In this document: in pieces, positions 39,486-50,699 of the stretch
How the letters are laid out: the number at the start of each line of letters is the position of its first letter
Position numbering within the stretch: position 1 is the first letter of the stretch
NCBI RefSeq assembly: GCF_014236655.1
Contig: NZ_JACMYG010000011.1
Coordinates: 89,026-153,025, forward strand
Direction of reading: 5' to 3'
DNA: 64,000 nt
From: Pseudomonas kielensis
GTDB lineage: Bacteria; Pseudomonadota; Gammaproteobacteria; Pseudomonadales; Pseudomonadaceae
The notes under the pieces: generated by a model
The model's input: only the letters and a program-made list of their open reading frames with translations
Told to the model about the DNA's origin: nothing
Database searches by the model: none
Program-made: the position numbers and the translations under genes

Positions 39486-40181
39486 CTAGAAAGGGAACAG
39501 CGGGCTTAGGAAAAAACGGTCGAACCAGCCTGGCTGACTCGCATCGGCAAACGAGCCGGTGCCCGAGTAGGTGATGCGCGCGTCGGCGACCCGGGTCGAG
39601 GACACGGTGTTATCGGTGGAAATATCGTCGGCGCGCACCAGGCCGGCAATGCGCACCAGCTCGTCGCCGGTGTTGAGGGTCATCCACTTCTCGCCGCGCA
39701 CGGCAATGATGCCGTTGGGCAACACGTCGGCCACGGTCACTGTGATTGAACCGGTCAGGCTGTTGCCCTGCCCGGCCTTGCTGTCGCCCTTGGTCGCGCG
39801 GTCACCGCTGTAGCCGGCGTCCAGGCTCAGGTCGCCACTGCCGAACGGGTTGTTGGTGTTGGGCACCGAGCCGAACAACGAGGTCAGGCCGATGTTGGCC
39901 TTGCTGGTCTTGCCCACTTGCGAGTTGGCGTTCTTGCTGGCCTGGGTTTTCTCGTTGAGGGTGATGGTGATGATGTCACCGACCCGGAACGCCTTGCGGT
40001 CGCTGTACAGGTTCTGCTCGAAGCCGGCCTGGTAGATCGAGCCATTGTTGGCCGCCGCCGGCAAAGGCGTGCGCGGCAACACCGGGGCGTAGTAAGGGTC
40101 ATTGGGTTTCGGCGTCGGCCCGACGCAGCCCGCGAGCACGGCGATCCCACTCAATGCGAGAACAGATACAAAGCGATTCAT
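39486..40181 (-). CDS. flgH: Flagellar L-ring lipoprotein FlgH
   Basis: Outer-membrane L-ring lipoprotein of 231 residues. The lipobox LAGC places the lipidated cysteine at C19. The mature part contains the conserved [20 protein letters not shown]. It lies 52 bases downstream of flgG and 15 bases upstream of flgI. Confidence 0.97.
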   Translation of the reverse strand: MNRFVSVLALSGIAVLAGCVGPTPKPNDPYYAPVLPRTPLPAAANNGSIYQAGFEQNLYSDRKAFRVGDIITITLNEKTQASKNANSQVGKTSKANIGLTSLFGSVPNTNNPFGSGDLSLDAGYSGDRATKGDSKAGQGNSLTGSITVTVADVLPNGIIAVRGEKWMTLNTGDELVRIAGLVRADDISTDNTVSSTRVADARITYSGTGSFADASQPGWFDRFFLSPLFPF

Positions 40182-40233
40182 GACCCTAACCTCACGGTGT
40201 TGCAGGCGGCCTCAGGCCGCCCCATAGACTTGA

Positions 40234-41019
40234 TTACAGATTCTGCGTGACGAACGAAAGCATCTGGTCGGCAGTGGAGATGACTTTGGAGTTCATCTCG
40301 TAGGCACGTTGCGTGGTGATCATGTTGACCATCTCTTCCACGGTGCTGACGTTGGAGGTTTCCAGGGTGCTTTGCAGGGTGGTACCGAAACCGTTCAGGC
40401 CTGGGGTGCCGATCTGTGGCGCACCGCTGGCGGCAGTTTCCAGGAACAGGTTGTTGCCGGTGGCCTGCAGGCCGGCCGGGTTGATGAAGTCGGCGGTTTG
40501 CAGGTTGCCGATCACCTGGGCGGCCGGGTTGCCGGCGATGGTGATCGACACGGTGCCGTCGCGGCCCACGGTGAAGGTCTGGGCTTCGGCGGGGATGACA
40601 ATGGCCGGCTCCAGGGCATAGCCGCTGGCGGTCACGATCTGGCCGTTGGAGTCCAGGTGAAAGGTCCCGTCACGGGTGTAGGAGGTCGTCCCGTCCGGCT
40701 GCAGGACCTGGAAAAAGCCACGACCGTCGATGGCCATGTCCAGCGGCTGCTCGGTGGTTTGCAGGCTGCCGGCGGTGAAGTTTTTCTGGGTGCCGACGAT
40801 ACGCACACCGGTACCCAGTTGCAGGCCCGACGGCAGTTCGCTGTCCTGGGTCGACTGGGCGCCCGGCTGGCGCTTGATCTGGTACAGCAGGTCCTGGAAC
40901 TCGGCACGGTCACGCTTGAAGCCCGTGGTCGAGACGTTGGCCAGGTTGTTGGAAATGGTCGTCAGGTTGGTGTCCTGGGCGGACAGGCCTGTTTTGGCAA
41001 CCCATAGAGCCGGAAGCAT
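40234..41019 (-). CDS. flgG: Distal rod protein FlgG
   Basis: Distal rod subunit of 261 residues (MLPALWVAKTGLSAQDTNL), with the rod/hook N-terminal motif NNLANVSTTGFKRDR and the C-terminal TQRAYEMNSKVISTADQML. The size equals the family norm. It follows flgF by 45 bases. Confidence 0.98.
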   Translation of the reverse strand: MLPALWVAKTGLSAQDTNLTTISNNLANVSTTGFKRDRAEFQDLLYQIKRQPGAQSTQDSELPSGLQLGTGVRIVGTQKNFTAGSLQTTEQPLDMAIDGRGFFQVLQPDGTTSYTRDGTFHLDSNGQIVTASGYALEPAIVIPAEAQTFTVGRDGTVSITIAGNPAAQVIGNLQTADFINPAGLQATGNNLFLETAASGAPQIGTPGLNGFGTTLQSTLETSNVSTVEEMVNMITTQRAYEMNSKVISTADQMLSFVTQNL

Positions 41020-41064
41020 TCGATTCTCCTCGTGCGCCTGTTTTACGGCGCGACGTTCTGATAA

Positions 41065-41805
41065 TTAGCTGATCTGCAAGACCCGAGCCATGGCCTGGTC
41101 GTCTTCTTTGGCGGTGTTCATCATTTTGACGTGCAGCTCAAACTGCTTGGCCAGGGCCAGCACCGAGGTCATTTCTTCCACCGCGTTGACGTTGCTCGAC
41201 TCCAGGAAACCCGACACCAGCTGCACGTTGGCATCGGCCGGCGCGGGCTGGCCGTCCTTGGTGTGGATCGAACCGTCGAGGCCCTTGGTCATGTTCTTCA
41301 GGTCCGGGTTGACCAGCTTGATGCGGTCAACTTCGGCCATCACGCGCGGGCCTTCACCCATGGCGCGGATACTGATGGTGCCGTCCTGGCCGACTTCGAT
41401 CTTCTGCTCGGGCGGCACGGCAATCGGTCCGCCATTGCCCATCACCGGCATGCCGTTGCCGGCACGCAACACACCCAGGGCATCGACATTCAGGCTGCCG
41501 GTGCGCACATAACTTTCGTTGCCGTCGGGGTTCTGCACGGCAATCCAACCGTTGCCGCTGACCGCCACGTCGAGGTCACGCCCGGTTTCCACCAGCGAGC
41601 CCGGACTGAAGTCGGTGGCCGGACGTTCGGACAGGGCAAAGGCCCGCGCCGGAAAGCTGTCGCCAAACACCGGCATCGACCGCGCCTGCTCCAGGTCTTT
41701 CTGGAAACCGTTGGTGGAGATGTTGGCCAGGTTGTTGGCATGGGCCTTTTGCGCCAGCGCGTTCTGGCTGGCGCCGGTCATGGCCACATAAAGGTACTTG
41801 TCCAC
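41065..41805 (-). CDS. flgF: Proximal rod protein FlgF
   Basis: Proximal rod subunit of 246 residues starting at GTG 41803-41805 (read as MDKYLYVAMTGAS), with AGAGGAA five bases upstream. The longer upstream frame has no fitting homology. Conserved ANNLANISTNGFQKD is present. It is the first gene of the flgF-L unit, with its own sigma-54 site 58 bases upstream. flgE, normally next, is missing from its side. Confidence 0.96.
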   Translation of the reverse strand: MDKYLYVAMTGASQNALAQKAHANNLANISTNGFQKDLEQARSMPVFGDSFPARAFALSERPATDFSPGSLVETGRDLDVAVSGNGWIAVQNPDGNESYVRTGSLNVDALGVLRAGNGMPVMGNGGPIAVPPEQKIEVGQDGTISIRAMGEGPRVMAEVDRIKLVNPDLKNMTKGLDGSIHTKDGQPAPADANVQLVSGFLESSNVNAVEEMTSVLALAKQFELHVKMMNTAKEDDQAMARVLQIS

Positions 41806-41862
41806 AGTCTTTCCTCTGCATGCCGGACGTTTGCCGCCCACTGCTGTACTGGCAAGGCTTTA

Positions 41863-41877
41863 GCAATTTGCAGACCA
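41863..41877 (-). promoter_or_regulatory. Sigma-54 promoter for flgF operon
   Basis: The minus strand reads TGGTCTGCAAATTGC: TGG and TTGC at the RpoN spacing, with a weaker -24 core. It lies 58 bases upstream of the flgF GTG. An independent promoter here fits the separation of flgF-L from flgBCDE. Confidence 0.6.
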
Positions 41878-42008
41878 ACTTGCGCGCAGAGGCCCCAGGT
41901 CCTTTAAACACAGGACTTGGGTCGATCCAGAGGAAGAAGATGGCAGACGGCAGAGACGAAAAACCGGCGCGCTTATGCCGCTTTACGGCAATGCGCCGGA
42001 CAGGAGGG

Positions 42009-42605
42009 CTACCAACCCTTGACGCCGCTCATGTCGGGCAGCTTGTGGGCGATGCCTTTGTGGCAGTCGATGCAGGTCGCCTCGCCGCTGGCCAGGGACG
42101 TGGAGTGCATGTTGGCGGCGCGCTTGCCCTGGCGGGTGAAATCCATGAACTCGAAGTTGTGACAATTGCGGCACTCGCGAGAGTCGTTGGCCTTGAGGCG
42201 GGCCCACTCGTGCTCGGCCAGTTCGCGGCGCATGCCGAGAAACTTCTCGCGGGTGTTGATGGTGCCGAACACCTTGCCCCAGACCTCTTTTGACGCCTGC
42301 ATCTTGCGCGCGATCTTGTGGGTCCACTCGTGCGGTACGTGGCAGTCGGGACAGGTGGCGCGCACCCCTGAGCGGTTGGTGTAGTGAATGGTTTCCTGCA
42401 GCTCGACAAACACGTTGTCGCGCATTTCATGGCAGGAGATGCAGAACTTCTCGGTATTGGTCGCCTCCAGCGCGGTGTTGAATCCGCCCCAGAAAATCAC
42501 CCCGGCAATAAACCCGCCGAGTGTCAGGAACCCCAGGCTGTAGTGAACGCTGGGGCGACGCAGGATCTGCCAGTAGTCTTTGAACAGTACCCACAATGAC
42601 TTCAT
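42009..42605 (-). CDS. napC: Tetraheme cytochrome c NapC (NapC/NirT family)
   Basis: Membrane-anchored quinol dehydrogenase of 198 residues that passes electrons from quinol to NapB/NapA. One N-terminal transmembrane helix (about 20-40) precedes four CxxCH heme sites: CISCH, CPDCH, CRNCH and CIDCH. I use the ATG at 42603-42605, which follows GAGGAG; a GTG two codons upstream is less likely. It is last in the nap operon, 9 bases after napB. Confidence 0.96.
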   Translation of the reverse strand: MKSLWVLFKDYWQILRRPSVHYSLGFLTLGGFIAGVIFWGGFNTALEATNTEKFCISCHEMRDNVFVELQETIHYTNRSGVRATCPDCHVPHEWTHKIARKMQASKEVWGKVFGTINTREKFLGMRRELAEHEWARLKANDSRECRNCHNFEFMDFTRQGKRAANMHSTSLASGEATCIDCHKGIAHKLPDMSGVKGW

Positions 42606-42614
42606 GACCACTCC

Positions 42615-43106
42615 TCAGGGTTTCTGCTTGCGGTTGATTTCGTCTTGCAGCACCTGGTCAATGTTCTTGAAGCTGTTGTTGATCAACGGCTTCACGTCTT
42701 GCTGCGGCACGTGGCACTGGTTGCAGAAGTAGCGCCGCGGCGAAACGGCAGCCAGCGCCTGGCCGTCGCGGTCCATGTAGTGGGTGATGCTGATCATCGG
42801 CGCCTGGGTCAGCGCGCTGTTGGCCCGACTGTGGCAGGACAGGCATTTGTTGCTGTTCTTGTCGATGTGATAACCGCGAATGCTGTGGGGAATGGTCGGC
42901 GGCTGTTCGGGGTAATTGCGCTCACGCTTGAGGTCCTTGTTCTCCTCCTCGGCGATGGGCGGTGCCGGCAGCTCCTGGGTCAGGGTACCGCCGGCACGCC
43001 TGCCATCGGGAGCCGGCGCATCCAGTGGATACCCAGGCTCCGTGGCGTAGGCCGCGGACACGCCCAGCAGCAGTGCAACCAGCAAGGACAGCGTACGAGC
43101 AGTCAT
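42615..43106 (-). CDS. napB: Periplasmic nitrate reductase, diheme cytochrome subunit NapB
   Basis: Small periplasmic diheme c-type cytochrome of 163 residues, with a Sec signal (MTARTLSLLVALLLG) and two CxxCH motifs (CLSCH and CNQCH). It receives electrons from NapC and reduces NapA. The start at 43104-43106 has GAGGAG seven bases upstream. It lies 11 bases after napA. Confidence 0.95.
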   Translation of the reverse strand: MTARTLSLLVALLLGVSAAYATEPGYPLDAPAPDGRRAGGTLTQELPAPPIAEEENKDLKRERNYPEQPPTIPHSIRGYHIDKNSNKCLSCHSRANSALTQAPMISITHYMDRDGQALAAVSPRRYFCNQCHVPQQDVKPLINNSFKNIDQVLQDEINRKQKP

Positions 43107-43117
43107 CAAAGCTCTCC

Positions 43118-45622
43118 TCAGGCAGTCTTGATCAGCTCGATCCTGACCGCGCACTTTTTATAGTCCGTCTGCTTGGAGATCGGGTCCGTCGCATCGAGGG
43201 TGACCTTGTTGATCAAACGGTTGGCGTCGAAGAACGGCACGAACACCAGCCCCTGGGGTGGCTTGTTGCGCCCACGGGTTTCGATGCGCGCACGCATTTC
43301 CCCGCGTCGGCTGATCACCTTGACCTCACTGCCTCGCCTGGCATTGAGCGCCTTGGCATCGGCCGGGTGCATGTACACCAGGGCATCGGGCACCGCCTTG
43401 TAGAGTTCTTCGACGCGCTGGGTCATGGTTCCGGTGTGCCAGTGCTCGAGCACCCGCCCGGTGCTCAGCCAGAACGGGAACTCCTGATCAGGGGATTCCG
43501 CCGGCGGCTCGTAGGGCAGCGCGAAGATGATCGCCTTCTTGTCGGGGTAGCCATAGAACTGCACGCCACTGCCCTTCTCCACGTAGGGATCATGGCCCTC
43601 GCGGAAGCGCCAGCGGGTTTCCTTGCCGTCCACCACCGGCCAGCGCAGGCCGCGTTCGGTGTGATAACGATCGAACGGCGCCAGGTCATGACCGTGGCCC
43701 CGGCCGAACTGGGCGTACTCTTCGAACAGGCCTTTTTGCAGGTAGAACCCGAAATCCTTGGCTTCGTCGTTTTGAAAGGCCGAGTCCATCTGCTCGATCG
43801 GGAACTGGTCGACGTTGCCGTTCTTGAACAGCACCTCGTACAGGGTCTTGCCTTTGTACTCTGGAGCACTGTCCAGCAACTGCGCGGACCAGACCTCATC
43901 GGTGGTGAAGCGCTTGGAGAATTCCACCAATTGCCAGAGATCGGACTTGGCCTCCCCCGGGGCGGATACCAGTTGATGCCAGAACTGGGTACGCCGCTCG
44001 GCATTGCCGTAGGCCCCCTCCTTTTCCACCCACATGGCGGTGGGCAGGATCAGGTCGGCGGCCTGCGCGGAGACCGTGGGGTACACGTCGGAAACGATCA
44101 CGAAGTTCTGCGGGTTACGCCAGCCCGGCAAGACTTCCTGCATGATGTTGGGCCCGGCCTGCATGTTGTTGCTGGCCATGGTCCAGTACACGTTGACCAC
44201 GCTGTCCTTGAGCATGCGGCTCTGTTGCACTGCGTGGAAACCCACCTTGGGATTGATGGTACCGGCCGGCAGTTTCCAGATTTTCTCGGCGGTGGCGCGG
44301 TGTGCCGGGTTGGTGACCAGCATGTCTGCCGGCAGGCGGTGGGAAAAGGTCCCCACTTCCCGCGCCGTGCCACAGGCCGAAGGCTGGCCGGTCAGGGAGA
44401 ACGGGCTGTTGCCCGGCTCGCTGATCTTGCCGGTCAGCAAATGGATGTTGTAGATCAGGTTGTTGGCCCACACCCCGCGTGTGTGCTGGTTGAAGCCCAT
44501 GGTCCAGAAGGACACCACCTTGCGTTTCGGGTCGGCATACAACTGCGCCAGCGCCTTGAGCCGCTCGGCCGGAACCCCGGTCTCCTTGGCGGTGCGCTCC
44601 AGGGTGTAGGGTTTGACGAAGGCGGCAAACTGCTCGAAGTCGATGTCGGTCCAGGTGTTCGCCTTGTCGGCATTTTTGGCCTGTTGTTCCAGCGGATGAT
44701 CGCTGCGCAGGCCGTAGCCGATGTCATCGACCCCCTTGGCGAAGCGGGTGTGCCGGCTGACAAATTCCTTGTTCACCGAGCCGCTTTCAATGATGTAGTT
44801 GGCGATGTAGTTGAGGATCAACAAGTCCGTCTGCGGCTTGAACACCATGGGAATATCGGCCAACTCGAAGCTGCGGTGCTCGAAGGTCGACAGCACCACC
44901 ACCTTGACCTCGGGCTGGCTCAAGCGCCGGTCCGTGACCCGACTCCAGAGAATCGGGTGCATCTCCGCCATGTTCGAGCCCCACAACACAAACGCGTCAG
45001 TGACCTCGATGTCGTCATAGCAGCCCATGGGCTCATCGATGCCGAAGGTGCGCATGAACCCCATGACCGCCGAGGCCATGCAATGCCGGGCATTGGGGTC
45101 GAGGTTGTTGCTGCGGAATCCGGCCTTCATCAACTTGTTGGCGGCGTAGCCTTCCCACACGGTCCATTGTCCGGAGCCGAACATGGCGATCGACTCTGCG
45201 CCTTTGTTTTTCAGCGCCTCCTTGAACTTCAACTCCATGACATCAAACGCCTGTTCCCAGGACACCGGCTGGAACTCACCCTGCTTGTCGTATTGCCCGT
45301 TGGTCATGCGCAACAGCGGCTGGGTCAGGCGGTCCACGCCGTACATGATCTTGGACAGGAAGTAGCCCTTGACGCAGTTCAGGCCACGGTTGACCTCGGC
45401 TTTGACGTCGCCGTGGGTCGCCACCACCCGGTTGTCCTTGGTCGCCACCATCACGCTGCAACCGGTGCCGCAAAACCGGCACGGCGCCTTGTTCCAGGTC
45501 AGGGCGACCATGTCCTGCTCGGTGATCAGGTTGCTGGCCGAGGTGAACACCGGCAGCCCGGCAGCCGCCGCGGCAATCCCGGCCGCCTGGGCCTTGACGA
45601 ATTCACGACGGGTCATGGGCAT
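43118..45622 (-). CDS. napA: Periplasmic nitrate reductase catalytic subunit NapA
   Basis: Molybdenum bis-MGD nitrate reductase of 834 residues that reduces nitrate to nitrite in the periplasm. The Tat signal [12 protein letters not shown] is present near the N-terminus. The [4Fe-4S] cysteines are C48, C51, C55 and C83, with K85 next to the last; the molybdenum ligand is C179 (NARHCMAS). The ATG at 45620-45622 has GGAG seven bases upstream. It overlaps napD by 10 bases, as is usual for this pair. Confidence 0.98.
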   Translation of the reverse strand: MPMTRREFVKAQAAGIAAAAAGLPVFTSASNLITEQDMVALTWNKAPCRFCGTGCSVMVATKDNRVVATHGDVKAEVNRGLNCVKGYFLSKIMYGVDRLTQPLLRMTNGQYDKQGEFQPVSWEQAFDVMELKFKEALKNKGAESIAMFGSGQWTVWEGYAANKLMKAGFRSNNLDPNARHCMASAVMGFMRTFGIDEPMGCYDDIEVTDAFVLWGSNMAEMHPILWSRVTDRRLSQPEVKVVVLSTFEHRSFELADIPMVFKPQTDLLILNYIANYIIESGSVNKEFVSRHTRFAKGVDDIGYGLRSDHPLEQQAKNADKANTWTDIDFEQFAAFVKPYTLERTAKETGVPAERLKALAQLYADPKRKVVSFWTMGFNQHTRGVWANNLIYNIHLLTGKISEPGNSPFSLTGQPSACGTAREVGTFSHRLPADMLVTNPAHRATAEKIWKLPAGTINPKVGFHAVQQSRMLKDSVVNVYWTMASNNMQAGPNIMQEVLPGWRNPQNFVIVSDVYPTVSAQAADLILPTAMWVEKEGAYGNAERRTQFWHQLVSAPGEAKSDLWQLVEFSKRFTTDEVWSAQLLDSAPEYKGKTLYEVLFKNGNVDQFPIEQMDSAFQNDEAKDFGFYLQKGLFEEYAQFGRGHGHDLAPFDRYHTERGLRWPVVDGKETRWRFREGHDPYVEKGSGVQFYGYPDKKAIIFALPYEPPAESPDQEFPFWLSTGRVLEHWHTGTMTQRVEELYKAVPDALVYMHPADAKALNARRGSEVKVISRRGEMRARIETRGRNKPPQGLVFVPFFDANRLINKVTLDATDPISKQTDYKKCAVRIELIKTA

Positions 45623-45879
45623 GGGTGTTCTCCGCTCGGATCGAGGATCTCGTGGTAAACCAGGGAGGCGTTGAGCACGCCGGGCAGGCGGCCAATCTGT
45701 TCAATGCGCTGGAGAATCTGCGGCTCGCCGTGCATTTCCAGGACCACCACCACTTTGCCCTCGGGGCTTTCCTGGTGCAGTTCAACGCCCTGGAGCAGGC
45801 GCAAGTTGGCCTTCACCGCGCTGAACATCTCGACACGGGCCTGCACGATCAAACTGGCGATGTGTAGTTTTTGTTCCAT
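45613..45879 (-). CDS. napD: NapA maturation chaperone NapD
   Basis: Cytoplasmic chaperone of 88 residues ([19 protein letters not shown]) that binds the Tat signal of NapA before cofactor loading. The ferredoxin-like beta-alpha-beta pattern ([20 protein letters not shown]) fits the family. I use the ATG at 45877-45879, with GGAG upstream. It overlaps the napA start and follows napE. Confidence 0.95.
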   Translation of the reverse strand: MEQKLHIASLIVQARVEMFSAVKANLRLLQGVELHQESPEGKVVVVLEMHGEPQILQRIEQIGRLPGVLNASLVYHEILDPSGEHPCP

Positions 45880-45919
45880 GGCCAACACTCCTTGCCTGTA
45901 AACGCACGTGGACAAGCAA

Positions 45920-46087
45920 TCAGTGCGGTGCCCCGGGAGGACCGAGGAGCATTTGCAGGAACCAGACGAAAAAGCCGTAGCCGCCCACTATCACCACCGA
46001 CAGCAGGGGAAAAAGAAACACAACCAGGAACAGCAACAGCCGCCTTTCCTTGCGCGCACGTAGAGCGGACTCATCAACCGTCGTCAT
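45920..46087 (-). CDS. napE: NapE membrane protein
   Basis: A 55-residue protein (MTTVDESALRARKERRLLLF) with one long hydrophobic helix (about 17-48) that ends in a GGYGFFVWFLQ segment and a GPPG tail. That is the NapE signature. NapE is a small inner-membrane protein of unsettled function found at the head of many nap operons. It starts at the ATG at 46085-46087 and lies 40 bases upstream of napD. Its short length makes it easy to miss. Confidence 0.9.
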   Translation of the reverse strand: MTTVDESALRARKERRLLLFLVVFLFPLLSVVIVGGYGFFVWFLQMLLGPPGAPH

Positions 46088-46144
46088 GGCCAGGGCTCCT
46101 GCCAGAAAGTGAACTGAGACTAGATGCCCGCCCTGCTAATTTCC

Positions 46145-46158
46145 ATGATTCAGATCAG
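46145..46158. promoter_or_regulatory. FNR/ANR-type binding box upstream of napE
   Basis: ATGATTCAGATCAG keeps both TGAT and ATCA cores at the 4-base spacing of the FNR/ANR consensus TTGAT-N4-ATCAA (8 of 10 positions). It is centred about 64 bases upstream of the napE ATG, compatible with activation at low oxygen by ANR or Dnr. Confidence 0.6.
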
Positions 46159-46255
46159 CGGAAGTTCAAGCAGGATTAACCCGCATTCAACAATGATGAA
46201 CATTAATCGCGCGGCACCTCGCCCACTAAGGCCCGCGCATGCAAGGGCGACTTAG

Positions 46256-47815
<1,560 letters not shown>

Positions 47816-47955
47816 AAAAAGGCCCGGACAAGGAGATGGACAGCGGGTGGCGAGGATTTTTCTGCCGCCACCCAAAGTTAGTCGTCAAGATTATGTGACA
47901 GCTTCAGGGCTTTTCAAACCGGGAAATCGCAATAGGCGCGCCATAGGCGGTCTCG

Positions 47956-47973
47956 CGTAACGAAAACTTTACG
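47956..47973. promoter_or_regulatory. TyrR/PhhR box between phhR and phhA
   Basis: CGTAACGAAAACTTTACG matches the TyrR/PhhR operator TGTAAA-N6-TTTACA at 9 of 12 defined bases, with symmetric CGTAA/TTACG arms. It lies 122-139 bases upstream of phhA and about 140 bases upstream of phhR, so it could serve both genes. The rest of the 279-base gap showed no other clear site. Confidence 0.7.
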
Positions 47974-48094
47974 AAAAGCAGCGATTTTTCCTACCCGCTC
48001 GTCCAGGACCCTGCTGCACGGGCGCACGCTTCGGGGTATTTCTAGGTCCATAGGCAAGACATAACAAGAACGTATCCCTTTGCAGGAGAGCAGC

Positions 48095-48886
48095 ATGAAG
48101 CAGACGCAATACGTGGCCCGCGAGCCCGATGCGCAAGGGTTTATCCACTACACCGCTGAAGAACACGCGGTGTGGAACACGCTGATCACTCGCCAGCTGA
48201 AAGTGCTCGAGGGCCGTGCGTGCCCGGAGTACATGGAAGGTATCGACAAGCTCGGCCTGCCCCATGACCGCATTCCCCAGCTCGACGAAATCAACAAAGT
48301 CCTGGGCGAAACCACCGGCTGGCAAGTTGCCCGGGTTCCGGCACTGATTCCGTTCCAGACCTTTTTCGAATTGCTGGCCAGCAAGCAGTTTCCTGTCGCG
48401 ACCTTTATTCGTACCCGCGAAGAACTGGATTACCTGCAAGAGCCGGACATTTTCCACGAGATCTTCGGCCACTGCCCGCTGCTGACCAACCCCTGGTTCG
48501 CCGAATTCACCCACACCTACGGCAAGCTCGGCCTGCAGGCAACCAAGGAAGAACGGGTGTACCTGGCGCGCCTGTACTGGATGACCATCGAGTTCGGCCT
48601 GGTCGACACCCCTGAAGGCCAGCGCATCTACGGCGGCGGCATTCTCTCCTCGCCGAAGGAAACCGTGTACAGCCTGTCCGGCGAGCCCGAGCACCAGGCC
48701 TTCGATCCGCTGGAAGCAATGCGCACGCCATACCGCATCGATATCCTGCAACCGCTGTACTTTGTCCTGCCCAACCTCAAGCGCCTGTTCGACCTGGCCC
48801 ACGAAGACATCATGGGCATGGTCCACCAGGGCATGCAGCTGGGTCTGCACGCGCCGAAATTTCCGCCAAAACCCAAGGCGGCCTGA
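48095..48886 (+). CDS. phhA: Phenylalanine 4-monooxygenase PhhA
   Basis: Tetrahydropterin-dependent iron hydroxylase that converts phenylalanine to tyrosine, 263 residues. Iron ligands are H121 and H126 (HEIFGHCPLL) and E166 (YWMTIEFGL). I use the ATG at 48095, behind GGAGAGCAGC. A TTG 15 bases upstream would put the ribosome-binding site inside the gene and is rejected. It is first in phhABC, under PhhR control. Confidence 0.97.
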   Translation: MKQTQYVAREPDAQGFIHYTAEEHAVWNTLITRQLKVLEGRACPEYMEGIDKLGLPHDRIPQLDEINKVLGETTGWQVARVPALIPFQTFFELLASKQFPVATFIRTREELDYLQEPDIFHEIFGHCPLLTNPWFAEFTHTYGKLGLQATKEERVYLARLYWMTIEFGLVDTPEGQRIYGGGILSSPKETVYSLSGEPEHQAFDPLEAMRTPYRIDILQPLYFVLPNLKRLFDLAHEDIMGMVHQGMQLGLHAPKFPPKPKAA

Positions 48887-48955
48887 GGACGCCGCAGTCG
48901 CGGCGCCCCACAAAAAATAGTAACGTCTAACAAGAATCGAAATCAGGAACCCCCC

Positions 48956-49312
48956 ATGACCGCTCTCAACCAAGCCCATTGCGAAGCCTGCCGCGCCGAT
49001 GCTCCACAAGTCAGCGACGAAGAACTGCCGGTATTGATCAAGCAGATCCCTGACTGGAACATCGAAGTTCGCGACGGCGTCATGCAGCTGGAAAAAGTTT
49101 TCCTGTTCAAGAACTTCAAGTTCGCCCTGGCGTTCACCAACACCATGGGTGAAATCTCCGAGGCCGAAGGTCACCACCCAGGCCTGCTCACCGAGTGGGG
49201 CAAAGTCACCGTGACCTGGTGGAGCCACTCGATCAAGGGCCTGCACCGCAACGACTTCATCATGGCCGCGCGCACTGACGAAGTGGCCAAGGACGCCGAG
49301 GGCCGCAAGTAA
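48956..49312 (+). CDS. phhB: 4a-hydroxytetrahydrobiopterin dehydratase PhhB
   Basis: Pterin carbinolamine dehydratase of 118 residues that regenerates the cofactor used by PhhA. The active-site histidines H73-H74 (EAEGHHPG) and H91 (WWSHS) are present. It lies 69 bases after phhA and overlaps phhC by one base (TAATG). Confidence 0.97.
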   Translation: MTALNQAHCEACRADAPQVSDEELPVLIKQIPDWNIEVRDGVMQLEKVFLFKNFKFALAFTNTMGEISEAEGHHPGLLTEWGKVTVTWWSHSIKGLHRNDFIMAARTDEVAKDAEGRK

Positions 49313-50508
49313 TGTTTTTCGACGCCATCGGCCGGGTGCCCGGCGACCCGATCCTCGGCCTGATGGAGGCCTATGCGCAGGACCCCAATCCGCGCAAATT
49401 CGACCTCGGCGTGGGTGTCTATAAAGACGCCCAGGGCCTGACGCCCATCCCGCAGTCGGTGAAACTCGCCGAACAGCGCCTGGTGGACGGCCAGGGCACC
49501 AAGACCTACATCGGTGGTCATGGTGACCCGGCGTTCGGCAAGGTGATCAACGAGCTGGTGCTGGGCGCCGATTCGGCGCTGATCGCCGAGCAGCGGGCCG
49601 GCGCTACCCAGACTCCGGGTGGCACCGGGGCCTTGCGCCTGAGTGCCGATTTCATCGCGCATTGCCTGCCCGGGCGCGGCATCTGGTTGAGTAACCCGAC
49701 CTGGCCGATCCACGAAACCATCTACGCCACCGCCGGCCTCAAGGTCAGCCACTACCCCTACGTGGGCAGTGACAACCGCCTGGACGTCGAGGCCATGCTG
49801 GCCACCCTGAACCTGATCCCCAAGGGCGACGTGGTGCTGCTGCACGCCTGCTGCCATAACCCGACCGGTTTCGACCTGTCCCAGAATGACTGGCGCCGGG
49901 TGCTGGACGTGGTGCGCAGCCGCGAACTGTTGCCGCTGATCGACTTCGCCTACCAGGGCTTTGGCGATGGCCTGGAGCAGGACGCCTGGGCCGTGCGCTT
50001 GTTCGCCCAGGAGCTGCCTGAGCTGTTGATCACCAGTTCCTGCTCGAAGAACTTCGGCCTGTACCGCGATCGCACCGGGGCGCTGATTGTCTGCGCCAAG
50101 GATGCCGAGAAGCTGACCGATGTCCGCAGCCAACTGGCCCACATCGCCCGTAACCTGTGGTCGACGCCACCGGATCACGGTGCAGCCGTGGTGGCGACCA
50201 TCCTCGGCGACCCGCAGCTGAAACAGCGCTGGGCCGACGAAGTGGAAGCCATGCGCCAGCGTATCGCCCAACTGCGTTCGGGCCTGGTGGAAGCGCTGGA
50301 GCCCCACGGTCTGCGCGAGCGTTTCGCCCACATCGGTGTGCAGCGCGGGATGTTTTCCTACACGGGCTTGACGCCAGAGCAGGTGAAAAAGCTGCGCGAG
50401 CAACACAGCGTGTACATGGTCAGCTCGGGACGCGCCAACGTGGCCGGGATCGACGCCACGCGCCTCGACCTGCTGGCCGAGGCGATCGCTGACATCTGCC
50501 GTGACTAA
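49312..50508 (+). CDS. phhC: Aromatic amino-acid aminotransferase PhhC
   Basis: Class I aminotransferase (TyrB/AspC type) of 398 residues that converts tyrosine to 4-hydroxyphenylpyruvate, the next step after PhhA. The PLP-binding lysine is K246 in SSCSKNFGLYRDR. Conserved NPTG is at 183-186, and the substrate carboxylate-binding arginine is near the C-terminus. It is translationally coupled to phhB. Confidence 0.95.
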   Translation: MFFDAIGRVPGDPILGLMEAYAQDPNPRKFDLGVGVYKDAQGLTPIPQSVKLAEQRLVDGQGTKTYIGGHGDPAFGKVINELVLGADSALIAEQRAGATQTPGGTGALRLSADFIAHCLPGRGIWLSNPTWPIHETIYATAGLKVSHYPYVGSDNRLDVEAMLATLNLIPKGDVVLLHACCHNPTGFDLSQNDWRRVLDVVRSRELLPLIDFAYQGFGDGLEQDAWAVRLFAQELPELLITSSCSKNFGLYRDRTGALIVCAKDAEKLTDVRSQLAHIARNLWSTPPDHGAAVVATILGDPQLKQRWADEVEAMRQRIAQLRSGLVEALEPHGLRERFAHIGVQRGMFSYTGLTPEQVKKLREQHSVYMVSSGRANVAGIDATRLDLLAEAIADICRD

Positions 50509-50519
50509 ACGCTACCTCG

Positions 50520-50567
50520 TGTAGCTGCACAAGCCCGTAGCAGTTGCGATGGGGTTGTGCAGCTACA
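50520..50567. repeat. Inverted repeat downstream of phhC
   Basis: Perfect 13-bp arms TGTAGCTGCACAA / TTGTGCAGCTACA enclose 22 bases. It lies 11 bases past the phhC stop. No T-run follows, so it is either a weak or rho-assisted terminator or a small REP-like element. Confidence 0.6.
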
Positions 50568-50699
50568 GTGCGGCCATCTGTCGCAGAAATCCGAGATAAA
50601 AGTCTATTTGTCATTTCTCCTGCTGTATCCTGCCAAGGCTTTTTGAAAGCGTGGTTCTACACAGCGATTTACAAACAGACTTTGCGAGGAGCAAGCAAC

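Noticed and set aside
42962..45658. Very long plus-strand open frame (898 codons) opposite napA
   Set aside because: It mirrors napA on the other strand. It is rich in His, Gly, Leu and Val from reverse GC codons, and napA has all cofactor ligands, so the plus frame is a shadow.
48080..48094. TTG start 15 bases upstream of the phhA ATG
   Set aside because: It would place the clear GGAGAG ribosome-binding site inside the gene, and the added residues are absent from PhhA proteins.
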